From positions 27,521,501-27,585,500 of the forward strand of contig NC_092650.1 of assembly GCF_032118995.1 (NCBI RefSeq): DNA of 64,000 bases, in the 5' to 3' direction. Below the pieces are notes generated by a model. That model made no database searches and was not told the origin of the DNA. It saw only the letters and a program-made list of their open reading frames with translations. This document shows, in pieces, positions 1-12,680 of the stretch. Origin of the DNA: Asterias amurensis. Taxonomy: Eukaryota; Echinodermata; Asteroidea; Forcipulatida; Asteriidae. A program made the translations under genes and the position numbers. Within the stretch, counting starts at the first letter, position 1; each line of letters begins with the position of its first letter.

Positions 1-1310
1 CATTTCTAAAAGGTACCATTTCAAACTAATCTGCCAATATACTAGGTCACATTTCTTAAAGAAAATTCATACAAGTTACCATATAAGTTACCATTGTAAT
101 CGGCTTGAGTAGGAACACTATCAGCCAGAGGAACTGCATCGCGTAATACATCCTCAGTTTAATCTCATTGAGTAGTTGGCTCCACTTAACAATACAACAT
201 CCAAAATGTGTCTTGAGAAAAACTGAAACTGTGTTTTGCTTCTAAGGAACAAATGGTTGTTATGAAAGCATGCTCACTAAACGAGGAAACAGTGGTTCTT
301 TATGTGGTAACAGCTGTTGTTATTGTTTCTTATAAATAATAACATGATGTCATCAACGTGTTCTGTAATTACAAAAGACAATGCGGCTTTATTGTATCAT
401 TTATACAATGACCGCCCTTATTAATTAAGTTATTTCTCTAATTGGCAGGTGTTATTTATTAAGTGTCTTTGTGTTTGTGTTGTATTTACGTCGGTTACAA
501 AATAATAATAAGATTTACTAAGTTTACTCAGCTGTTTCTATGATGTGTTGATTTTCTGACGCGTTAAATCTTGTGGAACATTTTAATTGCTTGAAGGCTC
601 CTCCAATAGAGCACTAATGTAGATAGTTGACGGTTAATGACGCGATGTTTAGAGTTAATTGTCTGTGAGGTGTCAATCAAAAAGTAATCACACTCAATTG
701 CATCTCTCCGTATGTTGCAAGTGCATTAAATTAGGAATTGTTAAATGGTTGGGGTTTTTAGAAGAGGAAATTTATTTCCAACGCCTAATATAAATGTGAA
801 TGTTTCAACATAAGGGAACGATATTTGAAAACAGATGATGTGTTGCCTGTTTTTGAGGGTGATATAGTTTTGTAACTGTCTACCGGGTCAATGCTTTGAC
901 ATGGAGAGCTGACACTCAGTGGTAAAGGTCTTTGTATTCATGATTTTTGAATTTATACAAATTTGACGGAATTTATGAGGACAACATTTATTTTGTGGGT
1001 GCATGCATGTATTTTAAAGTAAACAATTTTTCATCAGGACTATTATAAAGTATCGGTAATGTTATTCATTAAAGCAACTTTACATTACAGTGAGAAACGA
1101 TGCTGCGTCCTTAATGGAGGGTGCAGGAAGTATGCGGGTAGAGAATAGACTAATCGAAAACAACGAATAGCCTAGCCGGGTCTGTGGTGTCACTACACAT
1201 CACTAACATCACTGTATATAACATTGTGATCAAAGTAATCAACTAAAAAACAATAAAACAGCAGATGAAATTCTGTTGTTTTTGAAGCACGTCATGCAAT
1301 CTGGAGAGAC
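1..1310. other. No gene seen
   Basis: AT-rich, single-copy-looking sequence. Stops are frequent in all six frames; no splice-bounded exon, tRNA or repeat was recognised. Confidence 0.5.
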
Positions 1311-1521
1311 CAGGGCCCAGTTTTAAGGCTCTGCTACCTCTGCTTTCGGCAAGCGTATTTTACGTGTTAGCAGCGATTTTTGGCTTCTGCGCGTGCGTAC
1401 TTCACGTTACTATGCATTCTACGCTTTCAAGACTAGCACAGAAATTCGGCACTTGCACGTAAGCGGTGAATCGTGATCGTAAGCGCAGAATTCGGCGGTA
1501 AGCAGTCTGAAATAGGGTCCT
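1311..1521. mobile_element. Foldback MITE, CAGGGCCCAGTTT-type, diverged
   Basis: Begins CAGGGCCCAGTTTTAAGGCT and ends CTGAAATAGGGTCCT. The arms contain GCTTACC/GGTAAGC-like and ACGTG-rich stretches that pair across the centre. Related to the copies at 19721 and 30073. Confidence 0.6.
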
Positions 1522-3719
1522 ATCATCCTATCATCCTATCACCCTGACCATACAAACAATCATTGGTAAGAATTGAAGCGGATCAGAGGTCTGAGAGGAC
1601 TTGACCCATTTCTAGAACAAGCTGACCGTGCAACTGGTTACCACATGGGAAATTAAATCAAATTTTGCGTCATTTTAACGTAATATTGGGTCAGGCCCCG
1701 TAGGGTCCGTTAATTCACCCGTGGCTTGCTGTATGGTGTAAACGAGGTGCATGACTTGTCTGATGCCACCGCATGACTTTACAAAAGAACATTCAACCTT
1801 AATTCGTCCTTCGTAATAGCATGCATTAAGAAAAATAATACTCCGATGGGGCATTGTCCTATAGTATCATGTGTCTTTTCCCAATGGAATAAATTAAGAC
1901 TTCATACATGTAGAATGAGCTACACAAAGCTTCACCTTTTGCATATTCCATGATAACTCCAGAAGACATACAGGTCGTGACATTTAGGAAAAAACAAGCA
2001 GGACAGAAAAGTTACCTTTTTTCATGGAGAAGTAAAGGCAGAAATAATCCTTTTCAAATCAGCTTTGTCATGCAGAATTCCCCGCGGACTGAATAGCTAC
2101 TGAAATCAAGGCCCAGCATAGAAGAGGCTCTGAGTGGTAAACACGTTTTGCAAGCTCGGTCGAAAAGTTTGCCTTTTTCTTCGGTTGCGTCATGCCTAGC
2201 CAGAGGTAGATGACCACTGAATATAGAATCTTCACTTTGCGAACCTGAATGTTTTGTGCCCTCCCCAACCGAACTTTGGGCACAACCAAAAGCTCTCTGT
2301 TAATCTCGCGAGTATTGTGCAAAGTGGAATCTTTTGTTTAAAAGTACAAGCAAAGTAGCTCTCTGAATAAATAACCTATAACATCATTCCCAATCACTAC
2401 TTAATTCGGACTTAATTGTACTGCTGAGATCAAGAGTGGCGAGTTCCTCGGGGGATCAGCGCCTGTAGTACCGGCGCTCAGTAAGAACATCGTCTCGCTA
2501 CAGGTGCTAATAAACTCGTACTTTAAGTGTTTACTCCGTAATTCAACAGCTTGTGGTCTATGCCTTTAGAATCTAACATTAGAATCATATTATACGATGT
2601 GTCATGCCATGGCGTCACAGGAATCCATTAGATGTGATTATGGGCTGCTTGCAGATAGTGCTGACATACAGTCACATTTCAGTCAAATCTTATCAATTCG
2701 ATCCATGATTTCTTTATGAATATTTCAACAATGCTTTGCATGCAGTAGTTCTGGGTTGAAAACACTGCGGCTGTATGAGGTTGTGGACCATCAGGTGTTT
2801 TCAAAATGGTCGTGTCTCATAATATTATTTGAAGGAAAGAGAGAATGTGACGTGTCCACTTTAAAACCGAGCAGAAGAAACATAAATATTTGTTAAAGGT
2901 TTGCCTCGTTCAAAAACTTGTATGACATAAACCACCTCGAAAAGGTTGCGGTGTCCATCTTTATTTGTTGAATAATCAAAGAAATGTCACGTCTTACAAG
3001 TCATATAATCCAATAATGCGCGGTTGAAGACAAACTCATTAATGCAAAGAACTGTAATCTCACTCTGCAAAACCTGTAACTCAAAGTAGCCTTTGGTGAT
3101 TAATTTCTACTTTTACGGAGTCAAGGGTTGATTAGTTTGTACAAGCCTCGGGCGTTGATCGAGAAAACAACTCAAACGAAGACTGTGATTCTTTAGATGA
3201 TAGAATTCTTCTGTTTAAATTTTAACACAAAATTAAATTTTAAAATACAGATTTAACGTTGAAATAAAGCTTAAATTAGTTGGGACGACGGGTGCAAATG
3301 TTTGTTTTGACACCCCATTTGCCAGTCACACTGATAACAAATGTGAAACCAATACGTAGGGTTTATGTTAACGTGGACGTCAGTTTCACACAATTCCCAA
3401 TTGTTCACAAGTAAGAGGTCAAGTTTTTACCCCTTTTTTGTTTTTGTTTTTCTAAAAACTTTTTATCCTGGCTAAATTTAGATTTTCTTGGAATATGTTT
3501 TTACATTAATAGAGTTCGTCAAATTAAAGTATTTGAAACCCCAAGAAGCAGAACCTCGCACGTGAAACCCCCGAGGTAGGGGACAACGTCCCAGAAGTTG
3601 GAATACACACAAGACCTGTTCAGTCTATTAGCAATTATCTCCATGTCACCAGCTTGAGTTCACATAATGCGCATGTCAAGTTACAGTCTAGCTTAAATGC
3701 CACGTGCGTCACGATTTGT
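1522..3719. other. No gene seen
   Basis: No convincing exon. The 84-codon minus-strand frame at 2068-2322 has no recognisable domain. Otherwise AT-rich spacer. Confidence 0.5.
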
Positions 3720-4109
3720 TTAAAGGAACACGTTGCCTTGGAACGGACGAGTTGGTCAAAACAAAAGCGTTTGTAACCGTTTTTTATATAATGCATATGG
3801 TTGGAAAGATGTTTTAAAAGTAGAATACAATGATCCACACAAGTTTGCCTCGAAATTGCGTGGTTTTTCTTCTACTGTGCGAACTAACACGGTCAGCCAT
3901 TTATGGGAGTCAAAATTTTGACCCCCATAAATGGCCGACGTGTTAGTCGACGAGGTAAAAGGAAAACCACGCAATTTCGAGGCATGTTTGTGTGGATCAT
4001 TGTATTCTACTTTTATATCATCTTTCTACCCATATGCATTTTATAAAAAAAGGTTACAAACGCTTTTCAAAGACCAACTCGACCGATCCAAGGCAATGTG
4101 TTCCTTTAA
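3720..4109. mobile_element. TTAA MITE family C, copy 1 (foldback)
   Basis: TTAA, then AGGAACACGTTGCCTTGG, and the mirror image at the right end. Complementarity continues through both arms to a central hairpin (CGGTCAGCCATTTATGGGAG and its partner). Short frames on both strands are shadows of the palindrome. Length 390 bp with TTAA at both ends. Confidence 0.85.
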
Positions 4110-5033
4110 ATGCAACTGTTCTCTCGAACTTTCCAAATACAGCCTTTTCCCTTATCCCTCTGTGGAGTTTACTTAGTCTTATAGGTAGTGTTGCTTTAGG
4201 TTTCTTGAATGTTTCTACTTATAACTGCATTTTCGTTTATTGAGTTTGAGTGTTGATCTACGTCACAGCACCTGGTAATTCAACGTTTAGGGAAGCCACT
4301 TTTGAGGACGAACCTGGGGATCCATGGAGGGGAAAACATGTCACGTGATGTCGCAGTTGGTTTTTTACTGATGATCACCGATGTAGTTATTGACTTTAAT
4401 TCAACTGAACATTATTGAATTCCAACATTGAAGGATAATTATAGGGATTGGCAATTTCTGAAAATAGCAAAGAAGTCAAATGGAGGTATTGACTGTGCAT
4501 TTTGTAAGATCTCAATATAAAGCGCCACCAAGAGGCGAACTTTCAAAGTGGTTCGACTTGTGTAATCTCTGTTTACAAGTGAAATTGTTTAATTTATTTC
4601 AGGGCCTTCTGGAGGGCAATATACAACACTTCAATTCATTATTCAATGGACATTCATTTACACTGGTCATGGGTAACTTAATGTCATAATTTCAACTTAA
4701 ATTTAAGGGTTATAAAGTAACAGATGTGCAAGTTTTTAGATATGCCCTTTTCCTTTCAAAAGTGAATTTATGAACAAAACAATGCAATCTCTAGAAATAA
4801 TAGGACTTACTTATTTCTTCCACTGAGCTGTGCACAAATCGCTTGCAGGAAGTCCAGGGTATGTTGCTCCCTGTAAACATGTCACGTTACATGGTTTATA
4901 TTACAAGTGGGGCCTTGATCATCCAATATTGAACGTGTTCAAGAACACCGGTTGTATTGTTCAATTTTGATATCAGTTTTCCGCAGATATCAAGTGACAG
5001 CAGATTGAAAATCGATACGGGAAAGTCAAACAT

Positions 5034-5300
5034 TTAAAGGGCTGGACACCAGCTTTTGTTGTAAAAGACCAGTGATTTCACTTGATCTCTCAACATATGC
5101 CTAAAATGACATGCCTTTTAAAATAGGACTAAATTGGTCATCGATGATCAAGAGAATAATTAAAATCTTGATGCACACATTTTTGTGCTTTCAGATCTTT
5201 AAACTTAATATTCGAGTAGAAAATTACCTATTTTCTTAAAAACTACGATATTTCAAAGAGTGCCTTTTGAGTAGTTACCGGAAGTGTCTAGTGTCTTGTA
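5034..5300 (+). mobile_element. TTAA MITE family A, degraded copy
   Basis: TTAA then AGGGCTGGACACC; interior blocks CTCAACATATGC, AATTGGTCATCGATG and GTGCTTTCAGAT match family A. The right end (GTAGTTACC...GTGTCTAGTGTCTT) is eroded and the central hairpin has been lost. Confidence 0.65.
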
Positions 5301-6077
5301 TACCTTTCATTGTATTTAAGATTTGGTATTCAAGCCGACATAGGGCGTTTCTATCTTGCTGCAGGTGCAGAAGCCAATGGAAACATTATTCACACCTCAT
5401 TCACATAAACTCATTAATATTTTGTACAGTCTCTCGGATTACTCAGAGAGCGTGTCTTGTCTGATATATCAGCGGGTGAGATCAGTTGGCTGTTCCCCTG
5501 AGCAAAACACCGCGTTCCGGTAAAAGGCAAAGCATGATTCCTCTTGCCTACTAATTCTTGGAATTTACATATCCACAGACTTTGTACTTTCCCATCCACA
5601 CTGATATGCCATATCTCCTACGAAAACATGTTTTTAACACTAATCTTTAGAACTTCTTATTATCAGCCTTCGATAAAAGGAAGATGCAGTTATCGCTTCT
5701 TACCTTTTTCTAGTGCCAAATCTTTGTCAAATTGTCAGATTAAGTACACTTTATGTTACCTCCGTAACTCGATTGATTTTTTAAACAATACTTAGGCACT
5801 GTTTTCAAATTGCAAGTTGAATCCATTCAATATTTGTACCTCATTTGGGAAGCAATAGTGTTAAAGTTGTTCATCTACGAACAATTATGTATCATTGTGG
5901 GTATTCCTTTGTTGTAATTAGTTTGACTCCCAGATGATGCGATGCATGAACGTTTTCTTGTAGCATTTCAAGCCATTACATGGATATTTGACTCACATGC
6001 TTGAGATGGCTTGTAATTTCACCGTCATTGTTATTTAATCTTTCTGAAACCCCCTCCAAGGGCCTTGTACTGTATAA

Positions 6078-6094
6078 CCCCCCCCCCCCCCCCC
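6078..6094. repeat. C17 homopolymer
   Basis: Seventeen consecutive C. Comparable G runs of 9-13 lie at 17969-17980, 24337-24345, 24889-24901, 36185-36197 and 42670-42681. Confidence 0.85.
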
Positions 6095-6114
6095 AGGCAT
6101 GATGATCCCATGTA

Positions 6115-6225
6115 ATCAGATAGCAAGTTGAAGAAATGTCAATTTTAGATGTGGGAGGTAAATTCACACGAGGGAAAACCCACGCAGTCAGGTAGTAGGG
6201 GACTGAAGACCCAGGGCTCTATTCA
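6115..6225 (-). mobile_element. SINE fragment, minus strand
   Basis: GTGGGAGGTAAATTCACACG, GAAAACCCACGCAGTCAGG and GGGGACTGAAGACCC match the SINE body; the tRNA-like head is absent. It precedes the copy at 6290 in the same orientation. Confidence 0.5.
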
Positions 6226-6289
6226 GCGCGGTAGTCGAAGGTGCTCCGCCATTTATTGCATCATGTCATTTCAGTAATTCTGGTTGTGA

Positions 6290-6515
6290 AGCCAAGCACT
6301 TCCAGAAAAGGTTTTTTTTTTTCAATGTTCTTAATAGCCAATAATCTAATGGAGAGGAAGGAAGGAAGTTTCAATTGTAGAAGTGGGAGGAAAAACCCAA
6401 ATAATTATTCCAGGGAATTCCCACTCAGGCAGGAAGGAACTGAAAACCCAACCACGTAGTGCCCCTGGTGAGATTCAAACTGGGGTCCTGGAGGTAGAAG
6501 GCAAAAAAACCTCTA
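6290..6515 (-). mobile_element. SINE, minus strand, near complete
   Basis: GGAAGTTTCAATTGTAGAAG, GGAGGAAAAACCC, CCACTCAGGCAGGAAGGAAC and GTGAGATTCAAACTGGGGTC in the order of the copy at 39125-39345. Confidence 0.62.
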
Positions 6516-7130
6516 CCCTGATGTATGTTTGTTTCATTTTTCTCCTTTGTTTTTACGATAATGTAACAATTTTAATATTGTCATTATTTGTTTAGATCGC
6601 CATTCTGCGATGGGTTTGTTTTGTCAGTTTTTGTTATTGTTTTGTGATCGTGTATTTTTTGAAAGTTTGATGGCTTTACGCTTCAGTTATCTCATGTAGC
6701 GCTACTTCAAAACCTCTTGTCCTTCCACGGCTAAAACTCTCTTTAATGGAATGACATAATTTAAAGTGACTGGCTTTCAAAAACTTCAAAGCAATGCCGT
6801 TCGTACAAAACACACGCATCACAGCTTCTTCAGCAAAACCGCATTATCTCTCCAAAACAAGTCGCAGATTTGCATTGCAGATTCACTTGATCTCAGCATG
6901 CCCAACCGAACTGGCCTTCAGCTTTGAGAAATACATATAACTACATCAAACACGAAGGTGAAAAAGCCTTCTCAGTAGCTGAACCCAGATACTAGAACTT
7001 GCAACCTGTATTTGACTTGGAACTCTTGTCATCAATACAAATGTAAACTCAAGTCATACCTATTTTAATGATCTTATATTAAGGTTCTTTTGTTCGATAC
7101 AATGTTCGTCTCTTAATGTTCTGCATCAGC

Positions 7131-7260
7131 TTTTTGGACGTTTGGTGGCAGCAGACTAACCAGGTAAAATCCATTTTTTTCGGTCATGTGCACACACTCA
7201 GAACTACGTATACAATGGAAATTTACCTGGTAAGTATGCTGCAACCTAGCTCTTCAAAGT
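7131..7260. mobile_element. Palindromic MITE, GGTGGCAGCAGAC-type, copy 1
   Basis: TTTGGTGGCAGCAGACTAAC and CAGGTAAA at the left pair with TTTACCTGGTAAGTATGCTG and CAACCTAGC at the right. About 130 bp; non-coding. Confidence 0.7.
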
Positions 7261-7420
7261 CTCCCATACAATATCCTCTCTGCATCAGCGCATTGCAACC
7301 ATTCGCAAAATGCACATTTTTAACTTGATCTTACGTTTCGTTAGAATCTTCTTAGCGTCGTTTACCTATTAGGAACAATAGGAGAACATTACATATATGA
7401 GATCCACAATATAGTCTTGC

Positions 7421-7808
7421 ATTAAACACACTGGACACTATTGGTATTGTCCAAGACCAGTCTTCTCACTTGGTGTATCTCAACATATGCATAAAATAAA
7501 AAACCTGTGAGAGTTTTAGCTTGATTGTTCGTCAGAGTTGCGAGATAACTATGAAAGAAAAATAGACCCTTGTCACACGAAGTTGTGTGCTTTTAGATGC
7601 TTGATTTCGAGACCTCAAATTCTAAACTTGAGGTCTCGAAATCGAATTCGTGGAAAATTACTTCTTTCTCAAAAAAATGCGTCACTTCAGCGGGAGCCGT
7701 TTCTCACGATGTTTTTTACTATCAACCTCCCCCCTTTACTTGTTACCAAATGAGGTTTTATGGTGATAATTATTTTAAGAACTTACCAATAGTGTCCAGT
7801 GCCTTTAA
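7421..7808 (+). mobile_element. TTAA MITE family A, GAGACCTC-centre type
   Basis: Left end altered (TTAAACACACTGGACACTA), right end AGTGTCCAGTGCCTTTAA. The centre is a perfect stem, CGAGACCTCAA/TTGAGGTCTCG near 7607-7640. Length about 385 bp. Confidence 0.85.
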
Positions 7809-8211
7809 AAAATTCATTGATCATCTCGAGGTGTAACACACAAGAACTTGCTTTCCTTCTCCCATCGCTTTCTATCACGTGGAATATCTTATTACCCGTT
7901 GACATTTAGATGTGTTGAGGAATTGCTTACGGAAGTGTCAAATGTTTTGTTAGTGGTAAGCCCATGTGCTTATATCTACTTTTCTTTGTAGATTGTTCTT
8001 ATAATTGGCCGTGTTTTAATTAGGAATTCCGAAATGAGCTGCTACTGTGTGCTACCTAGGGAAATCAAAGTGGATCATTTACTTATCTTGGTGGATCGAG
8101 GGGACTTGTGATTTACTTCACTGTCACGTGCTGTGTGGTCTTATATGATCTCAACGTCTCGACTAGACTGCTCTAGTTATCATCGAGAGACTAGAGTTTG
8201 TTTGGGATGCT

Positions 8212-8362
8212 GGAGTTGATTTCACAAAGAGTTAAGACTAGTTTTATCTCGAGTTAGGACAAACTACTCGTCCTAACTTAGGACTAGCCATACGTTTTTT
8301 ATATCTCCTAGGACTAGTCCTAAGTTAGGACTAGTCCTAACTCTTTGTGAAATTGACCCCTC
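8212..8362. mobile_element. Foldback MITE, CACAAAGAGTTAGGAC-type
   Basis: The ends TTTCACAAAGAGTTA and TAACTCTTTGTGAAA are perfect inverted repeats. The interior is built from repeated, self-complementary TAGGACTAGTCCTA units. About 150 bp. Confidence 0.85.
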
Positions 8363-9469
8363 CCTGAATTCCTTATAATGGACACAAATGTTTCAAAACT
8401 TAGAGTTAGCAAAACTCTGATTGGTTTTGCTGAAAAGTTAATCCTGGATGTTTTTTTTTTTTTAATATCATTTATGAAACGAAACGGCAGTCAATAGTTC
8501 TCTTCTCTTTTCTATGTTTTGGTTGTCAGTTCACTTTTCAAATAATTTCTTCATTCGTAAAATGCTCGCTTTTTTATATTCATCTAGTTTTTACTTCCAT
8601 GAGAGTTCACTCTTTCTCTAATGCTTTCGTTGAAAACTGAAGTCTGTCATTTGTCTGTCTGTCCGTCAATAGGCTGGGAACAAACGCTGTTGCTTCTCTC
8701 CTGTCCTTATGTTGCTCTTTGTTTAGTGTTCACCATGTTTTTGCAAAATATTTATGTGTATGTTCTGTTGAATTAATTATGTAGCATGAGGTTTTAAATT
8801 TTGAGGTTTGTGGCTGCATTAAAATAAAGTAACAAGTTGGGTGGAATATACGTGTATAAATAGTACTACACTTGTACTTGTACCTTCTGAATGGTTGTTG
8901 GTGGAATACAATTCATCTAAGACTAAGATAAACAACCTTGCCATATGGTAAGAATGTGTGCTGTTATTATAAATAACTTCTTGGGAGCGAATAACATACA
9001 GAGATAGACTCATCCGTTGATTGGAACTATGACCTTTCAGAAACCAATTATGTGTGATATTGTCCTTTGTTATGTTTAACATAACGCCATTAGAAAATAC
9101 AGTCTGCTTGACGTAATCCAACAGACACCTAATTAAAATGTGTCCATCTGAAATGGTTTCTAAATTTGTCTTAAGTTACTCTTTTAAGATAATTAGGTGC
9201 ATTGTATAAGTCCGGTTAATGAAAAAAGGGGTTTAAGATTGAATTCTGTTCTGTTCTCGAACATAAAACAACCACAAATGAGGGTGTTTTTTTTAGCGAG
9301 TGACATAATACTTATAAAGTTTAATTAATGAAAATTGTTACAAATTTGATTTCAACCCTAATTCTGCGTCACAATGGGGGTCATTTTGACAGTGTACGTT
9401 TTGCTTACCCTAACCATAATATTCTTATAACCCATGTCATAAAACTTTTCTTTCCGCGCCTTTTAACTC

Positions 9470-9520
9470 TCTGTTGACCCCGGTTCGAATCCCGTCTCAG
9501 ACCCGATCCTTTCATGTTGA
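9470..9520 (+). repeat. Isolated tRNA-like B box (SINE remnant)
   Basis: CCCCGGTTCGAATCCCGTCT is a perfect B box, but no pairing acceptor stem or A box can be found at tRNA spacing. Best read as a SINE relic. Confidence 0.35.
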
Positions 9521-9685
9521 TTTGGTTTTCAGTCTTCACTTGTTTGCGTGCTGGGCTTTACATGTTCGACGAAATGTATTCAACCCTCTTTTGTTCACAG
9601 GTGTCTTCGATACGGATTACAGTGCAAGGCCTCTATGAGGATCAGTGCACTGTACTCTCGCGGTTGTATTACCAGAATGTTCAAC

Positions 9686-10053
9686 TTAAAGCCATTATAC
9701 ACTTTCGGAACAGAAAAAAAATCACAGATTTACAAATAACTTACAGGGTTTACAGAAGATAGTGGTAAAAGACTTCTCTTGAAATATTATTCCATGAAAT
9801 GATTTACTTTTTGAGAAAACATTAAAACAATTATCAATTCTCGACAACGAGAATTACGGATTTATACTAAACACATGTCATGACATGGCGAAACGTGCGG
9901 AAACAAGGGTGGGTTTTCCCGGTATTTTCTCCCGACTCAGATAACCGATTGAGCCTAAATTTTCACAGGTTTGTTATTTTATGTATAAGTTGTGATACAC
10001 GAAGTATGGGCCTTTGGACAATACTGTTTACCGAAAGTGTCCAATGGCTTTAA
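9686..10053 (+). mobile_element. TTAA MITE family B, copy 1
   Basis: TTAA then AGCCATTATACACTTTCGG, right end CCGAAAGTGTCCAATGGCT then TTAA; 368 bp. The centre contains AATTCTCGACAACGAGAATT. Blocks GGTGGGTTTTCCCG and CCGATTGAGCCTAAATTTTC mark the family. Confidence 0.87.
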
Positions 10054-10311
10054 ACTGTAATTATGAGTTGAAATATTCGCCTCGATAGCAAGCTGTTTGG
10101 GTGTTTATTTATAACAACAAATAGTCAAACAGTATGATAATATGGAATGGTCCAGTTGAACAATAATAGTGATATTGAACTCACAAAATCAGAGAGCTTT
10201 ACCTGAATCAAAACTCTTCTCTTTTCCAACACAGACATCAAATTGTTTATCTCTCATTCAAAACTGACCTTTCAATTTTTTAAATTGCGAACTGTGCATC
10301 ACAAGAGAGGG

Positions 10312-10686
10312 TTAAAGGCATCGGACAGCAGACAGATTTTGGTAAATGTCAAATCCAGTCTTCTCACTCAGTGTAGCCCAACCTTTGCATACAATAACAA
10401 ACAGGTGATTTTTTTTTGCTTAATTGGTCATCAAATTTGCTAGAAAATAATGAAAGAAAAACACCCTTGTTATTACTTTGTGTGATTTCAGATGCATAAT
10501 AAAAGGCTTCAGCTGAAGTCTTTTATTATTTGAGTGAAAATTTCTCCTCTTTCCCCAAACCTACGTCACTTCAGAGGGAGCCGTTTCTCACAATGTTTTA
10601 TAATAACCTCTCCATTGCTCGTTACCAAGTAAGTTGTTCTCCTGATAATTATTTTGAGTAGTTACATAATATGTCAGTGCCTTTAA
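10312..10686 (+). mobile_element. TTAA MITE family A, CAGCTG-centre type
   Basis: TTAAAGGCATCGGACAG to GTCAGTGCCTTTAA. Flanking arms match family A (AGGGAGCCGTTTCTCACAAT), but the central stem is AATAAAAGGCTTCAGCTGAAG instead of the GAGACCTC stem. Confidence 0.82.
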
Positions 10687-12379
10687 CACCGAACGGTTAA
10701 TCAAATCATTAATGTCTAGAAAAGGCTAAGGAATTATCATCATTTTCGTATATCAACAAATCTAATGCATGACATTGCATTTGACATTCAACGAATATTA
10801 AAAATCCGTACAACTTGCCAGCATGCCTAATGGCTAATGCAATAAAAGGCACAAACAAGCATCGGTTCACCTTCGAATTGTTATGATTGCTAAAGGCGAA
10901 GTGTCAAAGGTCAAACGCAACGATATTTGGTTGTCCCTTGTTTGTGTTTTCCAACCACATCTGAATAATGATACTTTCTCATTAGGCTTCTCTATTTATA
11001 TGTTTCCTGAAGCCTATAGGCTGAAGTGATAATCACGTCTTTGTGATAATTTGATTTCAATACAAAAAAATAATAAAATACTGTTGAAAATAATTCGTAT
11101 TCGTGAATGTTTGCAGTAACACCATGATAATCTCTTATTGAGTTTTGGTGATTCTGAAAAGAACCGTATAGATTTCAACTTCAGTTTAGTTCAGTACAAC
11201 ATTTATTTCCAATTCCTGTATAAATCAATATAAATACAATGTTAGCAAAGTGATACTCGACGTTTCGATCAGATGCTCTGATTGCTTCTGGAGAAAGCCG
11301 GCCGGACTCTGATGCTGCATGCTGCTTACAAATCATTCGTCCAATCTGAAACGGTATCTTATTGTTGATTATGCCTAAACGACATTTTTTTATCAACCTG
11401 TGTTAGTATATATAATAAAAAAAAAAAAGATCTCGATGTTTGGTGATGACACTCTTTCCCGTCATGACAGTATGTCCTTCAATTTTAAATTACTTCACTT
11501 TAGTATAAAAAATAATAATAATGTTTCTTCTTTACCAAATCTGATTGACTTCGAACAGACTCTGTGATGTTTATTCTATGCATTCTTTGTAGATAGGAGA
11601 AAATGAAGAAATTGGTTAAGTACCTCAGGTGTTTAACTCAAATTGGTGTTTGATTTGTTTATGATGGAGGTTTTAACCTTGGTTTAACCGCTCCTTCATG
11701 CAACGGGTTCTCTCACCGCACGGACGTACTAGCCATGAATCGCACTGATGAGTGTGTCATTGGTTTGACCATAGAGAAACCTGCTCTATGGTTTGACGTA
11801 CATGTACATCGTGTGAAGGTAAAACATTGACACACAATAACCCGACCAGTAGGTCAGTTTAGTGGCCGTCAGAAGAGGAAGTACCCTTACACACAACACG
11901 TTCTCTCTTTCCTCAAACGACATCACCTACACTACTTGAAACGACGTATAGCGAGCTCGAGATGTTAATCTCAGGAGATAGTCACTTCTCTCCCTGCTTG
12001 TAATTCAATGTGTTCCTACTAGATTCATTCACATGAGTGAAACTCAGGCTCTAACTCGCTGTGTGCGCAATCTGGTTCCTATAGCGACTGCGCGGTCAGG
12101 AGGCTGGAAAAACACCGTGTTTGAATGAGAAGGTCTGAGCGTGGTGGTGCAAGGCTTTAAAACCGTCAAGAAACATAGAAGAAACTGATATACACTACGC
12201 ATGTGCATGAAGCTCACTTGTACACATGTCAATGATGGTGATGGGGTTCATCATCAGCGGTCTGTGAACAGACGCTTTCTACGGATGTTTGGTGCGTCTT
12301 TCCACATGGATATCGTCTTAAGGAAGAGCGAACTCGCATTGTGTACTGATGATGCGGACTGGACACCCATGGTGCAGTA
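10687..12379. other. Upstream region of the PRRT-like gene
   Basis: Apart from the repeat-like module at 11160-11400 and an A-run (11416-11430), no feature stands out. 11700-12380 is less AT-rich and probably holds promoter or leader sequence of the gene at 12681; no TATA box can be assigned with confidence. Confidence 0.4.
11160..11400 (-). repeat. Repeat-like segment with GATCGAAACGTCGAG motif
   Basis: On the minus strand CCAGAAGCAATCAGAGCATC is followed by TGATCGAAACGTCGAGTA and AATAAATGTTGTACTGAAC. I recognise this as a recurrent 3'-end module of dispersed elements in marine invertebrates but cannot name the family. No coding domain. Confidence 0.3.
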
Positions 12380-12648
12380 AGGCTCCTCACATCAAAGGAG
12401 CATCATGTGGTGTTTCTAGCAGCAAGTTTCTAGTCAGGCTCTTCATTTCAAATGACCATTACGTGGTGTTTCTATCAGCTTTGCAGAGGACAGATGCCCA
12501 ACTCAGACACAAAAACAACGTGAGTTACCTTGGGTAAGAGTCATGCTCTTTACGTCAAAGGACCAATATTAAATAGCAGCTTGGCAGACAACACTGGGAT
12601 GCTCAACTCAGATTAAAACCAACATGAGTTACATATAGTAAGAGTTGT
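12380..12648 (+). repeat. Three diverged tandem units in the leader of the PRRT-like gene
   Basis: Units start near 12380, 12436 and 12542. Each begins with a GGCTCYTCAC-like motif followed by TCAAAGGA- and GTGGTGTTTCT-like stretches. The second and third also share a CAACTCAGA...AACATGAGTTAC block and a GTAAGAGT block. Unit length is about 56 bp for the first and 106-107 bp for the others. The array ends 33 bp before the start codon, so it is either 5' leader or core promoter. Confidence 0.6.
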
Positions 12649-12680
12649 TTGATGATCACTTCAGAGAATTCTCAGCAACA

